IMG/VR virus record: IMGVR_UViG_3300009149_000003
Location: 1-54,262 of that record
Source: a virus
Length of the DNA stretch: 54,262 nucleotides
Reading direction: 5' to 3' (one strand)
Shown: positions 40,973 through 48,151 of the stretch, piece by piece
Layout: every line of letters begins with the position of its first letter
Numbering within the stretch: the stretch's first letter is position 1
Position numbers and translations under genes: made by a program
Notes under the pieces: generated by a model
What the model saw: the letters and a program-made list of their open reading frames with translations, nothing else
The model's database searches: none
Told to the model about the DNA's origin: nothing

Positions 40973-41500
40973 ATGAATCTCGCTGAAGAGAACTTCCACC
41001 GCCTGCTTGAAACCGGTATGTTCAGCATTGACGATGCTGGAAGAATATGGCGGCATTCAAAGTATTCCTCATGTGGTACAATCTGCCATATCGAACCGAG
41101 ACGCGCCGAATGTAAACACTCATGCGGCTATTTGCACTTAGCAATAGGTGGGCGAAAAGGATTAAGGGCTTATGCCCACAGGGTTATATGGCAACATCTA
41201 AACGGCGAAATACCCGATGGTATGGAAATCAACCACATTAACGGCATCAGAAACGATAATAGACCAGAGAACCTTGAATTGGTTACAAATAGCCAGAACA
41301 AAGTGCATGGGCACCGAGTACTTGGACATTGCATTGGTGAAGCGCATTGGGCCGCAAGGTTGACGGTGGCGAAAGTTAAGGAGATACGAAATCTCGCCAA
41401 AAGTGGAACCACCCATGCAGAACTGGCGCGGCGATATAATGTACGGCGCGAATCAATCCGGGATATTATCGAAAAAAGGAATTGGGCATGGTTGGAATAA
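40973..41500 (+). CDS. HNH homing-type endonuclease with HTH
   Basis: A 175-residue protein preceded by GGGAGGG. AYAHRVIWQHLNGEIPDGME, then INHINGIRNDNRPENLELVT (residues 66-105), is the HNH_3 motif of homing endonucleases. The C-terminal part (LTVAKVKEIRNLAKSG, HAELARRYNVRRESIRDII) is a resolvase-like HTH for DNA binding. It has its own promoter and operator-like sites and is followed by a terminator, so it is an autonomous unit. Confidence 0.85.
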   Translation: MNLAEENFHRLLETGMFSIDDAGRIWRHSKYSSCGTICHIEPRRAECKHSCGYLHLAIGGRKGLRAYAHRVIWQHLNGEIPDGMEINHINGIRNDNRPENLELVTNSQNKVHGHRVLGHCIGEAHWAARLTVAKVKEIRNLAKSGTTHAELARRYNVRRESIRDIIEKRNWAWLE

Positions 41501-41527
41501 TCGCCGCGGCATCTCGCAGACTTGAAC

Positions 41528-41546
41528 TATCCGGAATTTCCGGATA
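41528..41546. promoter_or_regulatory. 19-bp palindrome, possible operator
   Basis: TATCCGGAA-T-TTCCGGATA is perfectly symmetric. It lies between the HNH stop and the terminator, 66 bp upstream of the next promoter. Confidence 0.5.
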
Positions 41547-41551
41547 CTTGG

Positions 41552-41575
41552 GCCGTCCTTCGGGGCGGCTTTTTT
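41552..41575 (+). terminator. rho-independent terminator with TTCG loop
   Basis: GCCGTCC (41552-41558), loop TTCG, GGGCGGC (41563-41569), then six T (41570-41575). It closes the HNH unit. Confidence 0.9.
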
Positions 41576-41611
41576 ATTTTCAAAATAATTGGCAAAATGG
41601 GAAAATAATCC

Positions 41612-41640
41612 TTGACATAATGCTGTACCTTATATATATT
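41612..41640 (+). promoter_or_regulatory. near-consensus sigma-70 promoter
   Basis: TTGACA (41612-41617), a 17-bp spacer and TATATT (41635-41640). It drives the four-gene unit ending at the terminator at 42790. The predicted leader is about 33 bases with ribosome site CGGAGG. Confidence 0.85.
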
Positions 41641-41680
41641 ATATCCAGATGACAGAGGAAACCACCCAACGGAGGACACC

Positions 41681-42037
41681 ATGACCATCACCGCTATCAA
41701 GTATGACTACCCGATCAACGGAGCATCCGGGGATACAGTGGCCACCCTGGCCGATGGCCGGAAGGTGACAATCAATACGCAGTATGACTGCGTTGAGCCC
41801 CGTGGCCACCACGCTGATGATTGTGGTATCCGTCGCATGGGCGGCCGTTGCAACTGCCACATGATCGAGGGTATTGATTGTGCGGCCCTCATCCAGGACG
41901 CGATTGCCAATGGCAAATTCGGGCGTCACCCCAAGCCCGAAATCGATGAGGCGACCCGCGAAGCTAACCGCCGTGCCAATGAGGTGGCCGAGAATGAGCA
42001 GTATCGGATAAATCGGGCGTATGACAAGGAGGATTAA
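41681..42037 (+). CDS. hypothetical protein with Cys cluster
   Basis: A 118-residue protein, the first of the independent unit. Beta-strand-like start (SGDTVATLADGRKVTINTQY) is followed by EPRGHHADDCGIRRMGGRCN and CHM, a Cys/His cluster, then a charged helical tail (EIDEATREANRRANEVAENE). No family is recognised. Its strong promoter suggests expression independent of the lytic operon. Confidence 0.65.
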   Translation: MTITAIKYDYPINGASGDTVATLADGRKVTINTQYDCVEPRGHHADDCGIRRMGGRCNCHMIEGIDCAALIQDAIANGKFGRHPKPEIDEATREANRRANEVAENEQYRINRAYDKED

Positions 42038-42038
42038 A

Positions 42039-42209
42039 ATGTTTAGCTCGCAGCAGTTTGAGATTATCCCAGCCCTTTGCGGTTCGACGGGCTTGGGATA
42101 TTTCGAGAACGTGTATTCGTGCGTTGACTGTGGCGCACGGGTGACGTCCCGGCATTATGATGACCCGGCCGACACCGAAGATGGCCGGGAAACACATACA
42201 TGCATGTAA
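42039..42209 (+). CDS. small zinc-ribbon protein
   Basis: A 56-residue protein with AAGGAGGA before ATG 42039. VYSCVDCGARVTSRHYDD, with a later HTCM end, gives Cys pairs for one zinc. Function unknown. Confidence 0.65.
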   Translation: MFSSQQFEIIPALCGSTGLGYFENVYSCVDCGARVTSRHYDDPADTEDGRETHTCM

Positions 42210-42210
42210 C

Positions 42211-42457
42211 CGCCGGGCGACCGGCATACAAGGAGGGCAGGGCCATGTTAACACTCACCAATGATTTCCATCGCACCTACTACCGCACTTGTAAGTCGCG
42301 GACCGAGGTTACCGGCATACTTGACACTGAGCCGACACAGCGCACAGCCGCCGAACGCAGTTGGGTAGCCCGTGTAGCCCGGCGGCTATGCGGTATCCAC
42401 GGTTGTATTTGCGGGCGGAACGAAATCTACGAACGATAACTCGCCGGGCGACCGGCA
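42211..42457 (+). repeat. 16-bp direct repeats before two ribosome sites
   Basis: CGCCGGGCGACCGGCA is exact at 42211-42226 and 42442-42457, each time a few bases before an AGGAGG site. It looks like a duplicated translation-start cassette. Confidence 0.75.
42245..42439 (+). CDS. small Cys-containing protein
   Basis: A 64-residue protein from ATG 42245, with AAGGAGGG upstream and the 16-bp repeat CGCCGGGCGACCGGCA (42211-42226) before that. SWVARVARRLCGIHGCICG near the end may bind metal. Function unknown. Confidence 0.6.
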   Translation: MLTLTNDFHRTYYRTCKSRTEVTGILDTEPTQRTAAERSWVARVARRLCGIHGCICGRNEIYER

Positions 42458-42467
42458 GGAGGACACT

Positions 42468-42770
42468 ATGAACTACTGTGCGGCATGTGGCCGTCCGCTC
42501 ACGGGCGGCATCGGGATCGGGGGAGTCCTGTTTGATCGGGACTGCGCCGTAACGGTCGATCTGGAGATAGCCCGGCTCCGGGCAGAGGGCAAGCCGGTGA
42601 ACGTCCGCCACATCGCCCGGCGAATTTTCAACGAGACGAACAACGGCGGGGACTACCTACTCCGCGACATTCCCGCCGACCTGATGGATCGCATGAAGCA
42701 TCGCGCCGTTGATGAGCACGGCACGGTCCGCGACATCCTCATCAAGGCGCTGATGCAATATCTGGCATGA
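42468..42770 (+). CDS. zinc-finger plus ribbon-helix-helix-like protein
   Basis: A 100-residue protein preceded by AGGAGG. The N-terminus CAACGRPLTGG is a half zinc ribbon. The C-terminal YLLRDIPADLMDRMKHRAVD, then TVRDILIKALMQYL, has the strand-helix-helix pattern of Arc/MetJ repressors. It may regulate its own unit or the nearby lysogeny genes. Confidence 0.65.
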   Translation: MNYCAACGRPLTGGIGIGGVLFDRDCAVTVDLEIARLRAEGKPVNVRHIARRIFNETNNGGDYLLRDIPADLMDRMKHRAVDEHGTVRDILIKALMQYLA

Positions 42771-42789
42771 GGCCACTGCACCGGCTCAA

Positions 42790-42816
42790 GGGGCCGTCTT
42801 CGGGCGGCCCTTTTTT
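42790..42816 (+). terminator. rho-independent terminator with TTCG loop
   Basis: GGGGCCGTC (42790-42798), TTCG, GGCGGCCCT (42803-42811), then T to 42816. The stem closely resembles the terminator at 41552. It isolates the operon from the attachment region. Confidence 0.9.
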
Positions 42817-42829
42817 ATGTGCCAACCAG

Positions 42830-43037
42830 TGTGACAAATCCGCCGGTGTTCACCGTGTATGTACAGGTATCTACGGGTACAAATTGTGACAAATGGTGTC
42901 GACTGAGTATCGCTAATGTGGCTGCATTGTATTGGCATATAAGCGGTTAAATCAGGATATAAATAGTGGCGGCAGGAAATCGTTGAGTTCCTCGTACACC
43001 CTTATTTGACAGGTCTTCACGCGAATCTTTTGTCACA
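42830..43037. promoter_or_regulatory. probable attP region with integrase arm-site repeats
   Basis: The word TGTGACAAA occurs at 42830-42838 and 42885-42893 and in inverted orientation at 43029-43037, just beyond the integrase stop. The region is gene-free and lies between a terminator and the 3' end of the integrase gene. Repeats of this kind are typical integrase arm sites. The core crossover site cannot be identified without a host junction. Confidence 0.6.
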
Positions 43038-43039
43038 TT

Positions 43040-44053
43040 TTATGGCACAAACGGCAAATTTATGCACGGAGTTGCACTATTTTGCGGGTGAGTATATCGC
43101 TCGGTCATTCTGAGCGAGGCGTGGTCTACGGCCGCCTGGACCGCCAATGGGGATGCCCCGGCTTCGAGGGCCATTGTGATGTAGGTATGCCGGAGACTGT
43201 GCAGGTGGTAAGACGCCGACAATCCCGCGCGTTCGCGCGCCACCTTGAAATATCTGGACAGTGACGTGGCGTTGCGGACATGAAACGGGAACCGACCGGG
43301 CAGTGACAAGAAGTGGTTGAAATCATCCATCACCTGCGATGGAATCGAATGCCAACTTTTCGGCCTGTCCCGATGCTTGATGTTCTGAGGCCTGTATTGG
43401 CGTTGGTCCAGGTCCACGTCGGAGCGTTCCAAGCCGACGATCTCGGATACCCGCCGTCCCGTGAATAGCAGAATCCTGCATAGACGTTTGCTGTCGGTAT
43501 CAGGCATGGCCGCGAACAAGGCGCGAAGTTGATCCGGCGTGAGTACTGCGGGACCGGGATCGGGAAACCGCAACCGGCCGCATCGCATGAACGGGTTGAC
43601 CTCTATCGTACCGTCGTCGAACAACCGCTGGAAGATGGCGCGAAGGTAGTTCAATCGGTTATTGACAGTGGCGGGGGCGATTCCACGGGCAAGTTCCCGC
43701 TGCTGGTACGCCGCGACATGCGGACGCCGAGCGATATCCCTCACCGGGTAGGACGCTCCGAGCATATCAATCATCACATTGAGAGCATCCATGTATCGCT
43801 CGATGGACGAGTCCCGCACGTTCTCACGGGCGAGACGGTCTGGTAATGTGTCGTGGAGCCATTCGAGCGATCCCGGGGCATCCTGGGGGCCTTCCTCGGC
43901 CAGCAGGTGACCGGCCATGATGTCATACGCCCGGTCCCGCGTGAAGTCAGCAATCGGGAGCTTGGTGGAGCCGCGGGACCGGAAGCCCGGTGCGGTGAGG
44001 TCATACTGCCAGCACGTAGAGTCGGGGCGGGATCGGATCGTCAGGCGGGGCAT
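43040..44053 (-). CDS. int: tyrosine recombinase integrase
   Basis: A 337-residue protein. The start is the ATG at 44053, overlapping the upstream gene's stop (ATGA); a 66-codon extension is rejected. A core-binding domain (about residues 65-155) precedes the catalytic domain with TGRRVSE (R201), HSLRH (H285 and R288), H311 and the nucleophile in MTERYTH (Y320). It integrates the phage at attP. A short N-terminal arm-binding domain is likely. Confidence 0.95.
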   Translation of the reverse strand: MPRLTIRSRPDSTCWQYDLTAPGFRSRGSTKLPIADFTRDRAYDIMAGHLLAEEGPQDAPGSLEWLHDTLPDRLARENVRDSSIERYMDALNVMIDMLGASYPVRDIARRPHVAAYQQRELARGIAPATVNNRLNYLRAIFQRLFDDGTIEVNPFMRCGRLRFPDPGPAVLTPDQLRALFAAMPDTDSKRLCRILLFTGRRVSEIVGLERSDVDLDQRQYRPQNIKHRDRPKSWHSIPSQVMDDFNHFLSLPGRFPFHVRNATSLSRYFKVARERAGLSASYHLHSLRHTYITMALEAGASPLAVQAAVDHASLRMTERYTHPQNSATPCINLPFVP

Positions 44054-44295
44054 CAAGTCTTTCCGGGCGCGTCGCCCTCTATGTCCCCGATGGCGAGGTA
44101 GATATCGATGAGGTCCTGCTCGGTCAACTTCTCGCCGGGCATGAGCGGGATCGCCGCAACCGCGCCGCAATACCGGCATGCCTGCGCCTCCTCGCGACCG
44201 GGGAAGAACCAGGTGTAGAGGAACGCCCTGTGACATTCCGTGCAACGGCAATAGCCGGTTATGATTCCGCCGACGATATGCTGCAAACCTGGCAT
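44053..44295 (-). CDS. zinc-ribbon protein in the integrase operon
   Basis: An 80-residue protein. YCRCTECHRAFLYTWF, then ACRYCGAV, supplies two Cys pairs of a zinc ribbon, followed by an acidic helical tail. It is coupled to int by ATGA. It could regulate excision or be a generic adaptor. Confidence 0.7.
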   Translation of the reverse strand: MPGLQHIVGGIITGYCRCTECHRAFLYTWFFPGREEAQACRYCGAVAAIPLMPGEKLTEQDLIDIYLAIGDIEGDAPGKT

Positions 44296-44828
44296 CAGGG
44301 AGTCCCGCCCATCTTGAATATTAGAATATCATTGCCACCGATAGTATCAGGTGCGGTGAAAATGCAAACCCCTTCGCTTATTCCAAACAGGTACATAATC
44401 ATAGTACCCATGGATACCATATCCATACTAACGAGTGATGTCCCGGAATATAACCAGAAATCGTATGTATAGTTCACACTGAATCGTTCATCCTCAATCA
44501 TAACAATAGCATATCCACCAGATATTGACATCTCAGAAGCCAATATCGTGTGTACCCATGATTCAATGACTCCCTCTCCCTGTTCTCCTTGCGGCCCGAT
44601 AGGACCCTGTTCCCCCTGGGTTCCCTGTTCGCCGGGTATGCCCTGCTCGCCTTGGGAACCGGTCGCACCCGTCTCCCCCTGGGAACCGGTAACCCCTTGG
44701 TCCCCCCGTTCCCCTTGAATGCCTTGGTCGCCCTGTTCGCCCGAATCGCCCTCAGGTCCCATCGGACCCTCAAGGCATCCAGCACAAAGCACCATCACAA
44801 TGAGAACCATATAACCAATATAGCGCAT
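44295..44828 (-). CDS. collagen-like lipoprotein
   Basis: A 177-residue protein from the ATG at 44828, with GAGGAGGGGG upstream. A short hydrophobic signal ([16 protein letters not shown]) ends in Cys18, a plausible lipid-attachment site although position -3 is not the usual Leu. About 20 Gly-x-y triplets follow ([16 protein letters not shown] and on), a collagen-like triple helix. A globular C-terminal domain of about 95 residues ends the protein. It would be displayed on the host surface from the integrase operon. Confidence 0.8.
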   Translation of the reverse strand: MRYIGYMVLIVMVLCAGCLEGPMGPEGDSGEQGDQGIQGERGDQGVTGSQGETGATGSQGEQGIPGEQGTQGEQGPIGPQGEQGEGVIESWVHTILASEMSISGGYAIVMIEDERFSVNYTYDFWLYSGTSLVSMDMVSMGTMIMYLFGISEGVCIFTAPDTIGGNDILIFKMGGTP

Positions 44829-44920
44829 AACCCCCTCCTCAGAATACATGTTCGTCCTGCGCCGATCTTCTCTACTTACCCCTACGATGATAGGGAAATA
44901 TTAATTTATATATAGTGCAT

Positions 44921-45310
44921 TTATGCGCCCCCATCCATATATTTTTTCCCGTCTTCTTCCTCGGCAGGCGGGGAAATTTCGCCTTCCGCCATTCTATCTA
45001 TGTATCCCTCCACCCGGCTGAGGTCGCTATCGGTCAACTGGCAGAGATGCACCGTTATTCGCCCAATCATCATGTGGCGGTCTGCCGGTTGTGACCGAAT
45101 GAATGTCGCGACAGAAGCCTCCTCTTCCCCAACTAACCAACCAACCTTGACACCATAATATGCCGCAAGTTTCAGAACAATATCAAGAGTCCCGGACCAA
45201 CCCGGCGCCTCGGCGTTTTTGATAGTCTCCTTGCTGACGCCAGATTCCGCAGCCACCACCTCTCTCGAAAGATGGCGATCATCCCGCAGTTTTTTTAATT
45301 TGGCGTTCAT
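44921..45310 (-). CDS. CI-like XRE repressor
   Basis: A 129-residue protein. LKKLRDDRHLSREVVAAESG, then SKETIKNAEAP and LDIVLKLAAYYGVKVGWLVG, is the XRE HTH domain. The C-terminal half is acidic and helical and lacks the Ala-Gly/Ser-Lys self-cleavage signature, so induction may not use RecA-driven autocleavage. The start at 45310 follows AGGGG; ATG 45316 would add two residues. It is divergent from the Cro-like gene. Confidence 0.85.
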   Translation of the reverse strand: MNAKLKKLRDDRHLSREVVAAESGVSKETIKNAEAPGWSGTLDIVLKLAAYYGVKVGWLVGEEEASVATFIRSQPADRHMMIGRITVHLCQLTDSDLSRVEGYIDRMAEGEISPPAEEEDGKKYMDGGA

Positions 45311-45323
45311 TTCCATACCCCTG

Positions 45324-45352
45324 AATATCCGCCCGCAAGAAAAAATTGTCAA
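45324..45352 (-). promoter_or_regulatory. repressor-maintenance promoter
   Basis: Read on the minus strand: TTGACA (45352-45347), 17-bp spacer, GATATT (45329-45324). The expected start lies at or next to the ATG at 45316, so the message could be leaderless or nearly so. Confidence 0.65.
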
Positions 45353-45412
45353 CCCAAAACGCTATATAACAAGTAATTGGGCATCCGCATACAAAAAGTT
45401 TTAAAATAATAC

Positions 45413-45441
45413 TTGACAACGGGGTATGGAATTGTTTTATT
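45413..45441 (+). promoter_or_regulatory. early rightward promoter
   Basis: TTGACA (45413-45418), 17-bp spacer, TTTATT (45436-45441). It faces the Cro-like gene. ATTGGG-Y-AT occurs at 45376-45384 and 45439-45447 (the second overlapping the -10), possible operator half-sites. Confidence 0.65.
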
Positions 45442-45510
45442 GGGTATGTAAGTAGTTCATGACCCGTTAAATATTTACCCCGTCACCCTCCATAGGAGTG
45501 TATACCTGAG

Positions 45511-45753
45511 ATGAAGAATCCCAACTTTCTCCTCAAAATAGCAATCCTCCAGCGGTTCGGGACACAGCGCAAATTCGCCCGGAAAATCCGGGTTCATGAA
45601 TCGATTATCTCCGGCGTGGTAAAGGGCCGTATCAACCTCACCCCGGAAGAACAGGAACAATGGGCGGAGAAACTCGGCTGCACACGCGGCGAAATATTCC
45701 CCGAGGCCGCGAAGTCCGAAATCGCCCTGGTGGACTGCGAGGTGCAACCATGA
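45511..45753 (+). CDS. Cro-like XRE regulator
   Basis: An 80-residue protein. TQRKFARKIRVHESIISGVV, then GRINLTPEEQEQWAEKLGC, is a typical small XRE HTH. The first gene of the rightward operon opposite a CI-like repressor is the Cro position. A ribosome site is not strong (CATAGGAG, 17 bases upstream). It overlaps the next gene as ATGA. Confidence 0.8.
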   Translation: MKNPNFLLKIAILQRFGTQRKFARKIRVHESIISGVVKGRINLTPEEQEQWAEKLGCTRGEIFPEAAKSEIALVDCEVQP

Positions 45754-46211
45754 CGCGCAGGAGAACCAATTGGGGGCGGTGGCCGAATATGAAACGCGCC
45801 ATCAAGAAGGCTTGTCCCGATTATGACCTGCGGCAACTGCGCCCGATGCTTTGGAAAGACGAACTCGGCGACATAACAATCCTCACGAAACATTTTGAAT
45901 GCTATCTCTGGAGCAAGAACAAACTCCGGGTGATGATGTTCAAATGGCTTAGACCGGCTCAGAGAGCAAAACTGGGGCCGATTTTCAACGAAATCTATAC
46001 GGACGACCATATTCATGCCTTCACCTGCGATCTTGCGAAATTGACCTCGATTATTGCATTGGGGGGCCGGTTTCGGAAAAGGCCGTACGTGAGTGGAGAG
46101 TGGATGTGCGAGAGACGGCTTGCGCTGGGTCATGAGTTCGCTCCGTTCAATCCCGAGGAGTATGACATCACAACTCATGCCGCCCTGGTGGACTGCGGGA
46201 GGTCCGCATGA
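45750..46211 (+). CDS. hypothetical early protein
   Basis: A 153-residue basic protein from ATG 45750 (ATGA). KRAIKKACPDYDLRQLRPML and the Trp/Lys-rich middle (YLWSKNKLRVMMFKW) suggest nucleic-acid or protein binding, but no family is recognised. Second gene of the early operon. Confidence 0.6.
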   Translation: MTRRRTNWGRWPNMKRAIKKACPDYDLRQLRPMLWKDELGDITILTKHFECYLWSKNKLRVMMFKWLRPAQRAKLGPIFNEIYTDDHIHAFTCDLAKLTSIIALGGRFRKRPYVSGEWMCERRLALGHEFAPFNPEEYDITTHAALVDCGRSA

Positions 46212-46480
46212 TCCCATTCTGCATATCGCCCGGCGAGGCCGCACGACGGTTGCCGCTCTCGTATGAGACGATCCGCCTCATGTGCCAGCGCGGTGAGATC
46301 GAGGGCGCGAAACAGGTCAAAGGCCGCTGGTGCATCCCGGAGACCGCGCCGCTGTTCCAGCCCGCGCCCGACCCGGACCCGCTGCCGCCAAACGCCACGC
46401 CGCAAGAATGTGTTGCACGGTTCAAGCGCATCAAGCGCGACCCGGAGAAGTTCAATCGACTCATCAGGAGAATGGCATGA
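46208..46480 (+). CDS. excisionase-like winged-helix protein
   Basis: A 90-residue protein starting in an ATGA overlap. ISPGEAARRLPLSYETIRLM, then CQRGEIEGAKQVKGRWCIPE, is the MerR-like/HTH_17 winged-helix pattern of phage excisionases and related DNA binders. It could bend attachment-site DNA with the integrase. Confidence 0.75.
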   Translation: MIPFCISPGEAARRLPLSYETIRLMCQRGEIEGAKQVKGRWCIPETAPLFQPAPDPDPLPPNATPQECVARFKRIKRDPEKFNRLIRRMA

Positions 46481-46737
46481 GCGCGACCTTTCCCATGCAC
46501 CCACGGCACGGCAAACCGTACCAGGCCCGGTATATGGCGAAACGCCTGGACAAGACCGTCCTCATCGACACATACGATTTCCCGTTCGAGAGCCGCGAGT
46601 TCCCGACGCCCAAAAGTCAAGCATTCGCCGTGATCTCGGAGCGCTGCCGTGAGCAGGGCTTCGATTTCGCCGGTATGTCGGTCATGCGGGTTGTGCGGCT
46701 CGATCATGAGAATATCACCCTTTTCGTGAATGACTGA
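46477..46737 (+). CDS. hypothetical early protein
   Basis: An 86-residue protein from ATG 46477 (ATGA). Basic start (HPRHGKPYQARYMAKRLD) and alpha/beta pattern. No family is recognised. The following 72 bases hold a small hairpin (CCGGC-TGTG-GCCGG, 46753-46766) and nothing else clear. Confidence 0.6.
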   Translation: MSATFPMHPRHGKPYQARYMAKRLDKTVLIDTYDFPFESREFPTPKSQAFAVISERCREQGFDFAGMSVMRVVRLDHENITLFVND

Positions 46738-46809
46738 CGGACAACATACTACCCGGCTGTGGCCGGACGTAATATAAGACGACGCGGGAAAACCGAAAGG
46801 GGTGGCGGT

Positions 46810-47067
46810 ATGAAATTACCGTTGAAATGGGATGATTCCGCATCATTTAGCGACCTCGCCGCCGTGAACGCGCACGACGCACTGGTGGCGGCATGTGAAG
46901 CGGCAATTCAATATGACAAGGCGATTAGACAATGCGCTGACGACCCTGATAAGATGGCATCATTTTGCACAGCAACGGGCGATGATTTGGATACGCTCTA
47001 TATGGACTGGATGGCAAAGGCCCGCGCCGCCCTTGAACTCGCCCGGAAGGAGGCCGACCGTGGCTGA
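46810..47067 (+). CDS. mosaic array gene 1, helical protein
   Basis: An 85-residue helical protein with GGGGTGGCGG before ATG 46810. It ends ARKEADRG then TGA, with the next gene's GTG start inside (GTGGCTGA). It is the first of five coupled genes that share interchangeable segments. Confidence 0.7.
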   Translation: MKLPLKWDDSASFSDLAAVNAHDALVAACEAAIQYDKAIRQCADDPDKMASFCTATGDDLDTLYMDWMAKARAALELARKEADRG

Positions 47068-47308
47068 GAATGAGCGGAATCGGGACCCACAACCTGGCGA
47101 CGATGATTACCAGGTGGACTCGCAGGAAGGTTACTACGAGCACGTCATCGCCCGCCTGAACGCCAAGGTCGAGCGGCTTACGCGAATCGAAACGGCGGCG
47201 CAGCGCGTTTGTGATAATCCAATATGGGCTGGTTATGGCGTAGGAGTCATCGAGGAAATGGACGATCTTCGCGCCGAACTCGCCCGGAAGGAGGCCGACC
47301 GTGGCTGA
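47060..47308 (+). CDS. mosaic array gene 2, coiled-coil protein
   Basis: An 82-residue protein with a GTG start in an 8-bp overlap; AAGGAGG sits just upstream. The part from residue 38, RLTRIETAAQRVCDNPIWAG, through ARKEADRG is almost identical to the end of array gene 4 (136 bp with three differences). The segment ARLNAKVERL is shared with gene 3. Confidence 0.75.
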   Translation: MAENERNRDPQPGDDDYQVDSQEGYYEHVIARLNAKVERLTRIETAAQRVCDNPIWAGYGVGVIEEMDDLRAELARKEADRG

Positions 47309-47917
47309 GCGAGCATCCGCAACTATGAGCGAAAAACGTGCCGTACTATGGGAGGATCGTTGGCAGAAAAGCGAGGAAGATGCTTTTAATTCCAAGCTGA
47401 AGGAACAAGAGGCTTTGGCCGAGAATGCCCGCCTGAACGCCAAGGTCGAGCGGCTGCGAGCCGAACTATTACACCTTGTCCGTCTTCTCGAACCAATGGA
47501 GCGCGATGGAACGCTCAACGTGCCTGGGCTGGCTACACTCAATGGTGCCCGCGCCGCCCTAGCCGTGAAGGAGGCCGAAAGTGGCTAACCATGCCGAGCA
47601 AGACCGGGAAATGCTTGAAGAATTGAAGAAATGGTATGACCGACCAATGAGCGCCATATCTACCGACAACGATGTGGGAGCTGTTGAGATTATCCGCGCC
47701 CACCTCGCGCCCGAACGGGCTGCATCACGGGAGATAACCCTTGTAGTAACTGCCGAGAATGCCCGCCTGACTACCGAGAACGAGCGGCTTACGCGAATCG
47801 AAACGGCGGCGCAGCGCGTTTGTGATAATCCAATATGGGCTGATTATGGCGTGGGAGTCATCGAGGAAATGGACGATCTTCGCGCCGAACTCGCCCGGAA
47901 GGAGGCCGCCCGTGGCT
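47171..47917 (+). repeat. direct repeats of the mosaic array
   Basis: Repeat A: 47171-47306 and 47782-47917 (136 bp, three differences). Repeat B lies at 47581-47657 and 47912-47988 (77 bp, three differences). Repeat C: 29 identical bases at 47150-47178 and 47428-47456. Their order differs between genes. Confidence 0.9.
47301..47588 (+). CDS. mosaic array gene 3, coiled-coil protein
   Basis: A 95-residue protein with a GTG start in the same junction sequence. A Glu/Lys-rich coiled coil (WQKSEEDAFNSKLKEQEALA) leads to ARLNAKVERLRAELLHLVRL; the 29-bp DNA coding ARLNAKVERL is identical in gene 2 (47150-47178 and 47428-47456). It ends KEAESG. Confidence 0.7.
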   Translation: MAERASATMSEKRAVLWEDRWQKSEEDAFNSKLKEQEALAENARLNAKVERLRAELLHLVRLLEPMERDGTLNVPGLATLNGARAALAVKEAESG

Positions 47918-47919
47918 AA
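47581..47919 (+). CDS. mosaic array gene 4, coiled-coil protein
   Basis: A 112-residue protein with a GTG start. Its first 25 residues (ANHAEQDREMLEELKKWYDR then PMSAI) recur in gene 5; its last 45 residues recur in gene 2. It is thus a chimera of two neighbours. The middle (EITLVVTAENARLTTENERL) is a leucine-zipper-like coiled coil. Confidence 0.75.
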   Translation: MANHAEQDREMLEELKKWYDRPMSAISTDNDVGAVEIIRAHLAPERAASREITLVVTAENARLTTENERLTRIETAAQRVCDNPIWADYGVGVIEEMDDLRAELARKEAARG

Positions 47920-48151
47920 CCATGCCGAGCAAGCCCGGGAAATGCTTGAAGAATTGAAGAAATGGCGTGACCGACCAATGAGCGCCATCGCGGGAAAGAA
48001 TGCTGAAATTGCCCGCCTGACCGCCGAGGTAGAGCGGCTGCGGGGTATACTCGAACACATTTGGGATTGGGATTATGACACTATGGGTAGTTCCATAGCC
48101 GATGTGCGAGGATTCGTTCGCGCCGCCCTCGCCGGGAAGGTGACGCCATGA
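47912..48151 (+). CDS. mosaic array gene 5, coiled-coil protein
   Basis: A 79-residue protein with a GTG start. The N-terminus ANHAEQAREMLEELKKWRDR matches gene 4. The zipper IARLTAEVERLRGILEHIWD resembles genes 2-4. It ends in an ATGA overlap with 48148. Confidence 0.75.
   Translation: MANHAEQAREMLEELKKWRDRPMSAIAGKNAEIARLTAEVERLRGILEHIWDWDYDTMGSSIADVRGFVRAALAGKVTP

Noticed and set aside
43005-43034. Rightward promoter TTGACA near the integrase 3' end
   Set aside because: No acceptable -10 box follows at 16-18 bp and it would transcribe antisense to int.
42771-43039. tRNA gene or tRNA fragment at attP
   Set aside because: No cloverleaf or T-loop GTTCGA context was seen. The core crossover cannot be set by this route.
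44054-44251. 66-codon N-terminal extension of the integrase
   Set aside because: It covers the zinc-ribbon gene in another frame, is Arg/Gly-rich without domain character, and ATG 44053 overlaps the upstream stop.
45313-45429. Inverted pair CCATACCCC (45313) and GGGGTATGG (45421) as operators
   Set aside because: The left copy coincides with the repressor start codon and ribosome site, so the match may be chance; left unassigned.
47060-48151. CRISPR or diversity-generating retroelement at the mosaic array
   Set aside because: Repeats are long, coding and not regularly spaced; no reverse transcriptase or template repeat is present in the window.
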